Below, piece after piece: positions 44,362-52,813 of a stretch of 64,000 nt of DNA. Origin of the DNA: Microbacterium sp. AK009 (GTDB lineage: Bacteria > Actinomycetota > Actinomycetes > Actinomycetales > Microbacteriaceae). Position 1 is the first letter of the stretch, and every line of letters starts with the position of its first letter. Location of the stretch: NCBI RefSeq assembly GCF_013410955.1, contig NZ_JACCCG010000004.1, positions 427,670-491,669 of the forward strand. The letters run 5' to 3'. The notes beneath the pieces were generated by a model. The model did not search any database. It saw only the letters and a program-made list of their open reading frames with translations, and was not told the DNA's origin. A program made the position numbers and the translations under genes.

Positions 44362-45564
44362 GTGATCCGCCGAGAGACGCCGCCCGGCTCGCAGTCGTCA
44401 CTGCGTGAAGCCAACCGCGCGCGCCTGCTCGAGACGCTGAAGCGTCACGGGCGGATGACACAGGTGGAGCTCGCCGGCATCACCGGCCTCTCCCCGGCGA
44501 CGGTGTCGAATATCGTCAAGGAGCTCGTCGCCTCGGGGGTGCTGCATACCTCGATCACCTCGCGCAGCGGTCGCCGGGCCACTCTGGTCTCGCTCGCCCG
44601 GCAACTGGGCCTCGTCGCCGGGGCGCACTTCAGTTCGCGACAGCTGCACATCGCCATCTCGGACGTCACCCGCACCGTGGTGAGCCAGAGCTCACTCCCC
44701 CTTCCCCTCGACCACCGGCACGATGCCGAACTCGACCGTCTCGCGCTGCTCCTCGGCGACATGATGGACTCCCTCGGCGGCGCGACCGACGACCTCCTCG
44801 CCGTCGGTCTGGCCCTTCCCGCCCCGATCGATCCGCGGACCGGGATGGTGAGCGCCGCTGGACTCCTCCGAGGCTGGGAGAACGTCGACATCGCGACATC
44901 GCTCGCCGCTCGCATCCAGCGCCCGGTCCTCGTCGACAGCGAGGCCAATCTGGGAGCGCTGGCCGAGGCCCGCGAGGGCGTGTCGAGGGACGTTCCGTCG
45001 TCGGTGTACCTCCGCGTGGGACACACGATCAGCGCGGGGATGGTCGTCACCGGCGAGCTGTTCCGCGGTGTCAACGGCAAGGCCGGCCAGATCGGCCACG
45101 TCACCATCGACGAGAACGGGCCCATCTGCCGCTGCAGCAACCGCGGCTGTCTCGAGACGTACGCCGGCGGGCCGGCGCTTCTTTCCCTCTTTCCGCCCGG
45201 GGAGGGGATGCGACGTCTCAGCGACCTCATCCAGGCCGCCGAGTCCGGCGACGGCAGCGCGCGGCGGGTCATCGCCGACGCCGGCCGGCACATCGGCATC
45301 GCTGCGGCGAGCCTGTGCAACCTTCTCGATCCCGGGCTGATCGTGGTCGGCGGCGAGTTGGCCGAGGCCGGCGAGATCCTGATGGCGCCGATGCGGCACT
45401 CGCTGGAGCGCACGGCGCTGGCGAGTGGAAACGGCCTGCCCGAGATCGTCGCGAGCTCGTTCGGGGAGTGGACCGAGACCCGGGGAGCCATCGCGGCAGC
45501 GCTCGACGCCGTCGCCTTCGATCATGTCGCGGTCGACAGCGGAGTCGATCGCGCCACCGCGTGA
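44362..45564 (+). CDS. ROK family transcriptional regulator
   Basis: A 400-residue repressor-type ROK protein. An N-terminal winged helix (GRMTQVELAGITGLSPATVSNIVKELV) is followed by a sugar-kinase-like fold with NGKAGQIGHV and the zinc-binding cluster CRCSNRGCLETYAGG (Cys-x-Cys-x4-Cys). XylR, NagC and Mlc have this layout and respond to sugars. It is the first gene of an operon with a sugar-binding protein seven bases downstream. It most likely controls one or both of the following ABC importers. Confidence 0.92.
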   Translation: MIRRETPPGSQSSLREANRARLLETLKRHGRMTQVELAGITGLSPATVSNIVKELVASGVLHTSITSRSGRRATLVSLARQLGLVAGAHFSSRQLHIAISDVTRTVVSQSSLPLPLDHRHDAELDRLALLLGDMMDSLGGATDDLLAVGLALPAPIDPRTGMVSAAGLLRGWENVDIATSLAARIQRPVLVDSEANLGALAEAREGVSRDVPSSVYLRVGHTISAGMVVTGELFRGVNGKAGQIGHVTIDENGPICRCSNRGCLETYAGGPALLSLFPPGEGMRRLSDLIQAAESGDGSARRVIADAGRHIGIAAASLCNLLDPGLIVVGGELAEAGEILMAPMRHSLERTALASGNGLPEIVASSFGEWTETRGAIAAALDAVAFDHVAVDSGVDRATA

Positions 45565-45571
45565 GCGGCCC

Positions 45572-46645
45572 ATGACCTCCGCTCTCCGCCGCATCGCCGC
45601 GGCTCTCCTCGGGGCGGTGATCGCGCTGGGTGCGGCAGGCTGTGCTGCGCCGACCGGCGGCGAGGAGGGGACCATCGCACTTCTCCTCCCCGACGCCAAG
45701 ACCGCCCGGTACGAGACGTTCGACCGGCCCTACTTCGAAGAGCGGGTGGAAGAGCTCGGCGACTTCCGCGTGCTGTACTCCAACGCCGATCAGGACGCCG
45801 CCAAGCAGCAGCAGCAGGCGGAGGCCGCACTCACGGGGGGCGCCGGGGTCCTGGTGCTCGATCCGGTCGACGCCAACGCCGCCGTCACGATCGTCCGGGA
45901 GGCCAATGCGCAGGGTGTCCCGGTGATCTCGTACGACCGTCTCGTCGCCGGCGGCGATCTGGCTTACTATGTCTCGTTCGACAACGAGAAGGTGGGTCAG
46001 CTGCAGGCGGCCGCGCTCACCGAGGCCCTGGCCTCCGACGACGCCGCGATCGAACCCGAGACGCAGCAGAGAGGCATCCTGATGGTGAACGGCTCGCCGA
46101 CCGACAGCAATGCCGCACTCTTCAAATCCGGCGCCCAGCGGGTCATCGACGAGGCAGGACTCACCGTGCTGTCCTCCTTCGACACACCCGAGTGGAGTCC
46201 CGACCTCGCGCAGGAGTGGGTCGCCGGTCAGGTCGCCCAGTTCGGCGATCGCATCGCCGCGGTCTACGCCGCCAACGATGCCACCGCAGGGGGTGCGGTG
46301 GCGGCGCTGCGGGCAGGCAACGTCACGCCGTTTCCGATCGTGACCGGCCAGGATGCCGAGCTGACGGCCATCCAACGCATCCTCACCGGCGATCAGTACA
46401 TGACCGTCTACAAGGCGATCCGCCCCCAGGCCGAGCGCGCCGCCGACGTGGCGGTGGCGCTGCTGCGCGGCGAGGAGGTGAGCGCGCCGCTGGAGATCGA
46501 GGGAACGCCCACGACACTGCTCGACCCGGTCGCCGTGACCGTCGAGAACATCGCCGACACCGTCATCGCCGACGGGTTCTGGACGATAGACGACATCTGC
46601 ACCGCCGAGTACGCCGCGGCCTGCGAGCAGGCGGGGCTTCGATGA
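45572..46645 (+). CDS. Sugar-binding lipoprotein 1, periplasmic-binding family 1
   Basis: A 357-residue secreted lipoprotein. The signal peptide ends ALGAAGC (lipid Cys about residue 24), then a family 1 binding fold related to XylF, ChvE and RbsB: VLVLDPVDANAAV, VISYDRLV and YVSFDNEKVG. It probably delivers a pentose or hexose to the ATPase and permease encoded next. ATG at 45572. Its stop overlaps the ATPase start as ATGA, so unlike the second cluster there is no separation that would raise binding-protein levels. Confidence 0.9.
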   Translation: MTSALRRIAAALLGAVIALGAAGCAAPTGGEEGTIALLLPDAKTARYETFDRPYFEERVEELGDFRVLYSNADQDAAKQQQQAEAALTGGAGVLVLDPVDANAAVTIVREANAQGVPVISYDRLVAGGDLAYYVSFDNEKVGQLQAAALTEALASDDAAIEPETQQRGILMVNGSPTDSNAALFKSGAQRVIDEAGLTVLSSFDTPEWSPDLAQEWVAGQVAQFGDRIAAVYAANDATAGGAVAALRAGNVTPFPIVTGQDAELTAIQRILTGDQYMTVYKAIRPQAERAADVAVALLRGEEVSAPLEIEGTPTTLLDPVAVTVENIADTVIADGFWTIDDICTAEYAAACEQAGLR

Positions 46646-47517
46646 CCGGCGGGATGGCGGCCCTGGGGCCCCGCCCTCGGGAGCGTGTGCTCACCATGCA
46701 CGGCATCGGCAAGCGGTTCGGGGCCGTCCGGGCCCTGAGCGATGTGGACTTCTGGGTCGACGAGGGCGAGGTCGTCGCCCTCGTCGGCGACAACGGAGCC
46801 GGCAAATCGACGCTGGTGAAGATCCTCGCCGGTGTCTACACCGCCGATGCCGGCGTGATCGAGTTCGACGGCGCACCGGTGCGGCTGGGCAGCCCCGCCG
46901 ACGCGCAGGAGCTGGGCATCGCGACGGTGTTCCAAGACCTCGCGCTGTGCGACAACCTCGATGTCGTCGCGAACCTGTGGCTCGGCCGGGAGCTGGTCGC
47001 GGGGCGCCGCCTCGACGAAGTCGAGATGGAGCAGCGCACCTGGACGCTGCTGCGCGAGCTCGCCGCCAAGCTCCCCTCGGTGCGCGTGCCGGTGGCCTCG
47101 CTCTCCGGCGGTCAGCGACAGACCGTCGCGATCGCCCGATCGCTGATCGGCGACCCGCGCGTGGTGATCCTCGACGAGCCGACGGCGGCCCTCGGCGTGG
47201 CGCAGACGGCCGAGGTGCTGAACCTCATCGAGCGGCTCCGCGAGCGCGGCCACGGCGTCATCCTGATCAGCCACAACATGGCCGACGTCATGGCCGTCGC
47301 CGACCGCGCCGTGGTGCTGCGGCTCGGGCGCAACAACGGCGAGTACGACATCGCCGACATCACGACCGAGACCCTCATCGCCGCGATCACCGGGGCCACC
47401 GCCGATGCGCCGCCGCGCCCCGCGCCGGCACCCGAGCAGGCGACGCCCGGTCGCATCATCCCCCTGCCCACCGACCGCCCCCGCCGACGTCCGCGCGCGC
47501 AGGACATCAACGGATGA
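46642..47517 (+). CDS. Sugar ABC importer ATPase 1, single cassette
   Basis: A 291-residue ATPase with one cassette: Walker A GDNGAGKST, signature LSGGQRQTVAIAR, Walker B VVILDEPTAALG and H-loop LISHN. Monosaccharide importers of the Xyl/Rbs type usually carry two fused cassettes in about 500 residues; this one is half-size and must act as a dimer. A proline- and arginine-rich tail of about 45 residues follows the cassette. ATGA overlaps on both sides. Confidence 0.92.
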   Translation: MTGGMAALGPRPRERVLTMHGIGKRFGAVRALSDVDFWVDEGEVVALVGDNGAGKSTLVKILAGVYTADAGVIEFDGAPVRLGSPADAQELGIATVFQDLALCDNLDVVANLWLGRELVAGRRLDEVEMEQRTWTLLRELAAKLPSVRVPVASLSGGQRQTVAIARSLIGDPRVVILDEPTAALGVAQTAEVLNLIERLRERGHGVILISHNMADVMAVADRAVVLRLGRNNGEYDIADITTETLIAAITGATADAPPRPAPAPEQATPGRIIPLPTDRPRRRPRAQDING

Positions 47518-48695
47518 CCGCCGCCGACACGTTCTCGCGCGTCGCCGCCCGCGTGCGGGAGGGCGACCTCGGTGCGCTCCCCGTCATCGTCGGGGTGGTC
47601 GTCATCTGGTCGGTCTTCCAGGCGCTGAATCCGCTGTTCCTGTCGAGTCAGAACCTCGTCAACCTGACGATGCAGTGCGCCGCGATCGGCACCATCGCTC
47701 TGGGTGTCGTGCTCGTCCTCCTCGTCGGTGAGATCGACCTGTCGGTGGGGTCGGTCTCGGGGCTCGCGGCGGCGATCCTCGCGGTGACGTTCGTCCAACT
47801 CGAATGGGACCTGCTGCTGGCGATCGTCGCGGCGGTCGCGACGGGGGCGGCGATCGGCGCCGGGTACGGGGTGTTGCTGACCCGGTTCGCCCTGCCGAGC
47901 TTCGTCATCACCCTGGCGGGACTGCTGGGATTCCTCGGCCTGCAGCTGTGGGTGCTCGGCGAGACCGGCTCGATCAACCTGCCCTTCGATTCCTGGCTGG
48001 TCGTCTTCGCCCAGCAGCTGTTCCTCCCGGACTGGCTCTCCTACGTGGTCGTCGCCCTCGCCGTCGCCGGCTTCGCCCTCTCGCGCGTGCGCCGCGCGCG
48101 GCGCCGCGTGCAGGCGAACCTCGACAGCCAGACCTATCGCGAGATCGCCGTGCGCACGGTGATCCTCGGCGTGTTCCTCGCCGGGACCACGTGGTACCTC
48201 AACCTCTCGCGCGGGGTCGGGGTGATGTTCCTGTTCTTCCTCGCCCTGGTCGTCGTCATCGACATCGTGCTCCAGCAGACCCGATGGGGCCGGGCGGTGT
48301 ACGCCGTCGGCGGGTCGAAGGAGGCGGCACGACGCGCGGGGATCCGGGTGGGACGCATCTACGTCACCGTGTTCGCCCTCTGCTCCAGCCTCGCCGCGGT
48401 CGGCGGCATCCTCGCCGCCGCACGACTGGCGGCCGTGAGTCAGAGCTCGGGCGCCGGCGACACGAACCTCAACGCGATCGCTGCGGCGGTGATCGGCGGG
48501 GCGAGCCTGTTCGGCGGGCGCGGCACGGCGTACTCTGCGCTGCTGGGCATCGTCGTCATCCAGTCGATCTCGTCGGGGCTGACGCTGCTGAATCTGGACT
48601 CGTCGGTGCGCTTCATGATCACCGGTCTCGTCCTCGTCATCGCCGTCATCATCGATTCGCTGTCCCGGCGGACCCGGGAGGCCACCGGCCGATAA
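47514..48695 (+). CDS. Sugar ABC importer permease 1
   Basis: A 393-residue permease of the branched-chain-amino-acid/ribose-xylose type (BPD_transp_2) with about ten helices. The conserved GEIDLSVGSVSGLAAA and VGGSKEAARRAGI segments match XylH/RbsC. A charged loop of about 30 residues (SRVRRARRRVQANLDSQTYRE) splits the protein, as in XylH. Last gene of the first cluster. Confidence 0.92.
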   Translation: MTAADTFSRVAARVREGDLGALPVIVGVVVIWSVFQALNPLFLSSQNLVNLTMQCAAIGTIALGVVLVLLVGEIDLSVGSVSGLAAAILAVTFVQLEWDLLLAIVAAVATGAAIGAGYGVLLTRFALPSFVITLAGLLGFLGLQLWVLGETGSINLPFDSWLVVFAQQLFLPDWLSYVVVALAVAGFALSRVRRARRRVQANLDSQTYREIAVRTVILGVFLAGTTWYLNLSRGVGVMFLFFLALVVVIDIVLQQTRWGRAVYAVGGSKEAARRAGIRVGRIYVTVFALCSSLAAVGGILAAARLAAVSQSSGAGDTNLNAIAAAVIGGASLFGGRGTAYSALLGIVVIQSISSGLTLLNLDSSVRFMITGLVLVIAVIIDSLSRRTREATGR

Positions 48696-48750
48696 CTGCC
48701 TTCACGGACCGAACGCATGAGCGCCGTTGCCAAAGCGTTACGTTCACTAC

Positions 48751-48780
48751 TTGACGCCAAGGGCCGCCAGTCGGGATGAT
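48751..48780 (+). promoter_or_regulatory. Promoter of the second sugar ABC cluster
   Basis: TTGACG (48751-48756) and GATGAT (48775-48780), 18 bases apart, seven bases before the GTG of a leader peptide. Upstream, AAAGCGTTACG near 48732-48742 has a LacI-type core and could be an operator. Confidence 0.45.
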
Positions 48781-48787
48781 CGCTTTC

Positions 48788-48838
48788 GTGAGCGGCTCCA
48801 TGGGGGCGTCGCGCTCACCGTTCGACGATGAAAGGTGA
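48788..48838 (+). CDS. Possible 16-residue leader peptide upstream of sugar-binding protein 2
   Basis: GTG at 48788, in leaderless position, opens VSGSMGASRSPFDDER and ends in TGA three bases before the binding-protein ATG. The last codons contain its ribosome binding site (AAAGG). The frame also spans an inverted repeat: GTGAGCG (48788-48794) pairs with CGCTCAC (48812-48818), so the peptide start would be inside a hairpin. Confidence 0.4.
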   Translation: MSGSMGASRSPFDDER

Positions 48839-48841
48839 ACA

Positions 48842-49903
48842 ATGAAGAAATCCTTGCTCTCGGCCGCGGCGGTCGCCGGCGCAGCCGTGATGCTGCTGGC
48901 GGGCTGTTCCAGCTCGACCGGCGGCGACACCGGCGGTGGCGACGCTGCGGGCCGCGCCTGCGTCATCCTCCCCGACGCGGCGTCCTCGCCTCGCTGGGAG
49001 AACTTCGACCGCAAGTACCTGCAGGAGGGCCTGGAAGCCGCCGGCTTCGAGGTCGACATCCAGAACGCCCAGGGCAGCACCAACACCTACTCCACGATCG
49101 CCGACCAGCAGCTCACCCAGGGCTGCGGCGTGATGCTGCTGGTGGACTACCAGGGTGCCGCCGAAGCGGTCGCCGCCGACGCCACCGCCGAGGGCATTCC
49201 GGTGATCGCGTACGACCGCCCGTTCGAGGGCGCGGACTACTACGTCTCGTTCGACAACGAGGAGGTCGGTCGCCTGCAGGGCCAGACGGTGCTCGACGGC
49301 CTCGAGGCCGCGGGCAAGGACCCTGCGACCGCGACGGTGGTCTACATGGGCGGTGACCCCACCGACGGCAACGCCGCGATGTTCAAGTCCGGTGCCGTGG
49401 AGGTCATGGAGGGCGCGGGGATCACCCCGGCCGCCGAGCCCCCGGGGGTCTGGGACCAGGCGGAGTCGCAGACCAACTTCGAGCAGGCTCTGACCTCGCT
49501 CGGCGGACAGGTCGACGGCGTGTGGGTGGCGAACGACACCAACGCTGCGGGCGTCATCAAGGTGCTGCAGGACAACAACCTCCAAGGCGTCGCCGTCTCG
49601 GGTCAGGACGCCAACGTCGCCGGCCTGCAGAACATCCTCCTCGGCTGGCAGACCGCCACGGTCTACAAGCCGGTCAAGGATGAGGCCGACGCGGCCGTCG
49701 AGCTCGCCGTGGCGCTGCTCAACGGCGAAGAGGTCACCGCCGAGGCCGAGCTCGAGGACGGCACGCCGTACATCCAGGTCACGCCGGTCCTCGTCGGACC
49801 GAACGAAGTCAAGGACGTCATCGCCGCCGGCGACGCCTCCTACGACGACGTCTGCACCCCCGACGTGATGGCCGCGTGCGAGGAGTTCGGCGTCACCGAG
49901 TGA
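48842..49903 (+). CDS. Sugar-binding lipoprotein 2, periplasmic-binding family 1
   Basis: A 353-residue paralogue of the lipoprotein at 45572. The signal peptide ends VMLLAGC (lipid Cys about residue 22) with a Gly/Thr-rich linker. Shared segments include VILPDA, IPVIAYDRPF and YYVSFDNEEVGRLQ. A pair of Cys in the mature part (CVILPD and GCGVML, and again near the C-terminus VCTPDVMAAC) could form disulfides. ATG at 48842 with AAAGG nine bases upstream. Confidence 0.92.
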   Translation: MKKSLLSAAAVAGAAVMLLAGCSSSTGGDTGGGDAAGRACVILPDAASSPRWENFDRKYLQEGLEAAGFEVDIQNAQGSTNTYSTIADQQLTQGCGVMLLVDYQGAAEAVAADATAEGIPVIAYDRPFEGADYYVSFDNEEVGRLQGQTVLDGLEAAGKDPATATVVYMGGDPTDGNAAMFKSGAVEVMEGAGITPAAEPPGVWDQAESQTNFEQALTSLGGQVDGVWVANDTNAAGVIKVLQDNNLQGVAVSGQDANVAGLQNILLGWQTATVYKPVKDEADAAVELAVALLNGEEVTAEAELEDGTPYIQVTPVLVGPNEVKDVIAAGDASYDDVCTPDVMAACEEFGVTE

Positions 49904-49931
49904 TGCCCCGCGCGTGAGAACGCGCCGAACC

Positions 49932-49964
49932 GGGGGCGCCACGGCACCGCGCCGTGGCGCCCCC
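49932..49964 (+). terminator. 14-base perfect hairpin between binding-protein 2 and ATPase 2 genes
   Basis: GGGGGCGCCACGGC (49932-49945) pairs fully with GCCGTGGCGCCCCC (49951-49964) around a 5-base loop. There is no U-tract. Its place between the binding-protein and ATPase genes suits partial termination or mRNA 3'-end protection that raises binding-protein levels over the membrane parts. Confidence 0.65.
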
Positions 49965-49999
49965 GCCGCGCCCCTCCACCCGGTCGCAAGGAAGCGAGC

Positions 50000-50812
50000 A
50001 TGACAGACACCATTCACACCTCCACCGCCGTGGAGCCCATCATCGAACTCGTCGGGGTCAAGAAGTCCTTCGGTCCCGTCAGCGTCCTCAAGGGCGTGAA
50101 CCTCAAGGTCTACCCCGGCAAGGTGACCGCCCTCGTCGGCGACAACGGCGCGGGCAAGTCCACCCTGATCAAGGGCCTCGCCGGCGTGCAGCCCTACGAT
50201 GAGGGCGAGGTCCTCATCGACGGCCAGCACCGCGACCTCCACGCACCGCGCGACGCCTCGGGCCTCGGCATCGAGGTCGTCTATCAAGACCTGGCGCTCT
50301 GCGACAACCTCGATATCGTCCAGAACATGTTCCTCGGTCGCGAGGAGCTCACCTTCGGGATGTTCGATGAGGGGCGCATGGAGAAGGAGGCCTCCGACAC
50401 CCTGCGGTCCCTCTCGGTGCGCACCGTCAAGTCGGTGCGCCAGAAGGTCTCCTCCCTCTCCGGCGGGCAGCGGCAGACGGTGGCCATCGCGCGTGCGGTG
50501 CTGAAGAAGGCCCGTGTGGTCATCCTCGACGAGCCGACCGCCGCGCTCGGCGTCGCCCAGACCGAGCAGGTGCTGAACCTCGTCCAGCGCCTTGCGCAGC
50601 AGGGTGTCGCCGTCATCCTCATCAGCCACAACCTGGCGGATGTCTTCGCCGTGGCCGACGACATCGCCGTGCTCTACCTCGGTCAGATGGTGACGCAGAT
50701 CCCCACCGGCGAGACGACCCGCGACGACGTGGTCGGCTACATCACCGGTACCAAGACGAACGGGGTCGAGATCATCGACACCACCACCCTCAGCACGGGA
50801 GGAGCCGAATGA
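50000..50812 (+). CDS. Sugar ABC importer ATPase 2, single cassette
   Basis: A 270-residue paralogue of the ATPase at 46642, again with a single cassette: GDNGAGKSTLIKGLAG, LSGGQRQTVAIAR, VVILDEPTAALG and ISHNLADV. Both share the unusual segment YQDLALCDNLD or FQDLALCDNLD after the Q-loop. RBS AAGGAAG eight bases before ATG. It lies after the 14-base hairpin and overlaps the permease start as ATGA. Confidence 0.93.
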   Translation: MTDTIHTSTAVEPIIELVGVKKSFGPVSVLKGVNLKVYPGKVTALVGDNGAGKSTLIKGLAGVQPYDEGEVLIDGQHRDLHAPRDASGLGIEVVYQDLALCDNLDIVQNMFLGREELTFGMFDEGRMEKEASDTLRSLSVRTVKSVRQKVSSLSGGQRQTVAIARAVLKKARVVILDEPTAALGVAQTEQVLNLVQRLAQQGVAVILISHNLADVFAVADDIAVLYLGQMVTQIPTGETTRDDVVGYITGTKTNGVEIIDTTTLSTGGAE

Positions 50813-52080
50813 GCAGCAACGCGACCCGAACCGAGGCGGCACCCGACCCGGTGACCAGCGACCTCATCGGCAGCGGCGTCGAAGGCGGACTGATGGACCA
50901 GGTCCGCGCCTGGCTCCAGCGCGTGCGCGGTGGCGACATGGGAGCCCTCCCCGCGATCGGCGGACTGCTGGTCCTCGCCGTCCTGTTCTCCACCCTCAGT
51001 CCGTTCTTCCTCACCGAACGCAACTTCGCCAACCTGCTGAACCAGGCGGCGACTCTCGTCGTGCTCGGCATGGCGCTCGTCTTCGTCCTGCTCCTCGGCG
51101 AGATCGACCTGTCCGCCGGCGTCACCGGCGGTGTCGGGATGGCACTGTTCGTCGTGCTCACCGCGCAGTTCGGCGTGCCGTGGCCGCTTGCGCTCCTCAT
51201 CGGATTCGGATTTGGTTTCCTCACGGGCGCCTTCATCGGGTTCTTCGTGGCGAGGGTGGGGATCCCCTCCTTCGTGGTGACCCTGGGGTTGTTCCTCGGC
51301 TTCCAGGGGCTCGCTCTCACCGTCATCGGACCCGGCGGCCTCTACCGCGTCGAGGTGCCTGAGCTCCTGGCGCTGCAGAACGGGAACCTTCCCGTGTGGG
51401 GCGGCTGGGCGATGCTGGTGGTGATGCTGCTCATCTCGGCGGCGACGAGCTTTTGGGACCGCAACCGCCGCACACGTGCCGGAGTGCCGAACCGGGCTCT
51501 CTCGCTCGTGTGGATCAAGCTCGCGGCGATCGCGGTCATCGGCGGAGCGGTGGTGTACGTCCTGAACCAGAACCGCGGGCAGTCGGTCGTCGCCGTCGAG
51601 GGCGTTCCGATCATCGTCCCGGTCGTGCTGACGATCCTGTGGATCGGAACGCTCGTGCTCGACCGCACGAAGTTCGGCCGCTACATCTACGCCATCGGCG
51701 GCAACGCCGAGGCCGCACGCCGCTCCGGCGTCAAGGTGCGGTGGGTGAAGTGGTGGGCGTTCGTCATCTGCTCGAGCCTCGCCGTGGCCTCGGCCCTCCT
51801 CGCGGTGACGCGTGTCGGATCGGTGGATGCCACGGTCGGTCGGGACATCGTGCTGAGCGGTGTCGCCGCGGCCGTCGTCGGCGGCGTCAGCCTCTTCGGC
51901 GGGCGCGGGCGCCTGGTCCACGCGGCCATCGGTGCGCTCGTCATCGCCGTGATCACCAACGGCCTCGGGCTGCTGAACCTGCCCGCGGGCGTCAACCTGC
52001 TCGTCACCGGCGGCGTGCTGATCCTCGCCGCAACCGTCGACGCGCTGTCGCGACTGAGGTCGGGCGGCATAAGGATCTGA
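50809..52080 (+). CDS. Sugar ABC importer permease 2
   Basis: A 423-residue BPD_transp_2 permease, paralogue of the one at 47514. GEIDLSAGVTGGVG and GGNAEAARRSGVKVRW correspond to the segments in the first copy. A hydrophilic N-terminal tail of about 45 residues precedes the first helix. It ends seven bases before a strong hairpin at 52087-52122 that also serves the convergent sirtuin gene. Confidence 0.92.
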   Translation: MSSNATRTEAAPDPVTSDLIGSGVEGGLMDQVRAWLQRVRGGDMGALPAIGGLLVLAVLFSTLSPFFLTERNFANLLNQAATLVVLGMALVFVLLLGEIDLSAGVTGGVGMALFVVLTAQFGVPWPLALLIGFGFGFLTGAFIGFFVARVGIPSFVVTLGLFLGFQGLALTVIGPGGLYRVEVPELLALQNGNLPVWGGWAMLVVMLLISAATSFWDRNRRTRAGVPNRALSLVWIKLAAIAVIGGAVVYVLNQNRGQSVVAVEGVPIIVPVVLTILWIGTLVLDRTKFGRYIYAIGGNAEAARRSGVKVRWVKWWAFVICSSLAVASALLAVTRVGSVDATVGRDIVLSGVAAAVVGGVSLFGGRGRLVHAAIGALVIAVITNGLGLLNLPAGVNLLVTGGVLILAATVDALSRLRSGGIRI

Positions 52081-52086
52081 CCACCG

Positions 52087-52122
52087 GTGAGGGCGCTGCG
52101 GCACGACCCGCGGCGCCCTCAC
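52087..52122. terminator. Bidirectional hairpin between permease 2 and the sirtuin gene
   Basis: A 15-base stem (52087-52101 with 52108-52122), one T-G wobble, 6-base loop. It lies just past the permease stop and overlaps the stop codon of the convergent sirtuin gene. GC-rich without U-tract. Confidence 0.65.
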
Positions 52123-52811
52123 CCGTGTGCGAGGACCTCCGACACCCAGGCGGGAACCACCTGGGAGGCCGGGCCCGCCCGGACCTCGTCGAACGGGACG
52201 GCCGCATCGCTCGGTACGAGATTGAGCTCGACGGTGCGGGCGCCCAGCGCCGCGGCGAACGCGACGTAGCCGGCGGCGGGGTAGACGCTCCCCGACGTGC
52301 CGATCGACACGAACACGTCCGCGGTGACGAGCGCCCGCTCGATCCGGTCGAGTTCGTACGGCATCTCACCGAACCACACCACGTCGGGGCGGAGCTCTCG
52401 CGCTCCGCACGCCGGACACGGCGGCCGGCCTGCCAGGTCATCGGTGATCACCGACAGCTCGCCGCAGGCCGTGCACAGCGCGTGGGCGAGGGTGCCGTGC
52501 ATGTGCACCAGGCGCGTCGTACCGGCGCGCTCGTGCAGGTCGTCGACGTTCTGGGTGACGACGAGGAGATCATCCCCGATCGCCTCCTCCAGGTGCGCCA
52601 GCGCGCGATGGGCGAGGTTGGGCAGAGCGGATGCGACGGCTCGCCGACGCCCGTCGTAGAAGCGCAGCACGGTGTCGGGGTCTCGCTCGAACGCCTCCGG
52701 CGTCGCGACATCCTCGACCCGGTGCCCCTCCCACAGCCCATCGGCGTCGCGGAACGTCGGCACACCGCTCTCGGCGGAGATCCCCGCGCCGGTGAGGACG
52801 ACCACGCGCAT
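52119..52811 (-). CDS. cobB: NAD-dependent protein deacylase, class III sirtuin
   Basis: A 230-residue sirtuin. NAD motifs GAGISAESGVPTFR and QNVDDLHERAG, catalytic His105 in HMHG, and zinc Cys at 113, 116, 132 and 135 are all present. Tyr52 and Arg55 in FYDGRR match the class III pair that in CobB/SIRT5 lets the enzyme remove succinyl and malonyl groups as well as acetyl. It lies two bases downstream of the ATP-dependent DNA ligase gene on the same strand, so the two are co-expressed. Confidence 0.93.
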   Translation of the reverse strand: MRVVVLTGAGISAESGVPTFRDADGLWEGHRVEDVATPEAFERDPDTVLRFYDGRRRAVASALPNLAHRALAHLEEAIGDDLLVVTQNVDDLHERAGTTRLVHMHGTLAHALCTACGELSVITDDLAGRPPCPACGARELRPDVVWFGEMPYELDRIERALVTADVFVSIGTSGSVYPAAGYVAFAAALGARTVELNLVPSDAAVPFDEVRAGPASQVVPAWVSEVLAHG

Positions 52812-52813
52812 GA

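Noticed and set aside
48732..48742. LacI/cre-like core AAAGCGTTACG upstream of the second sugar cluster
   Set aside because: Only the centre matches; the flanks do not, and no LacI-family gene is in the window. Mentioned with the promoter but not called as an operator.
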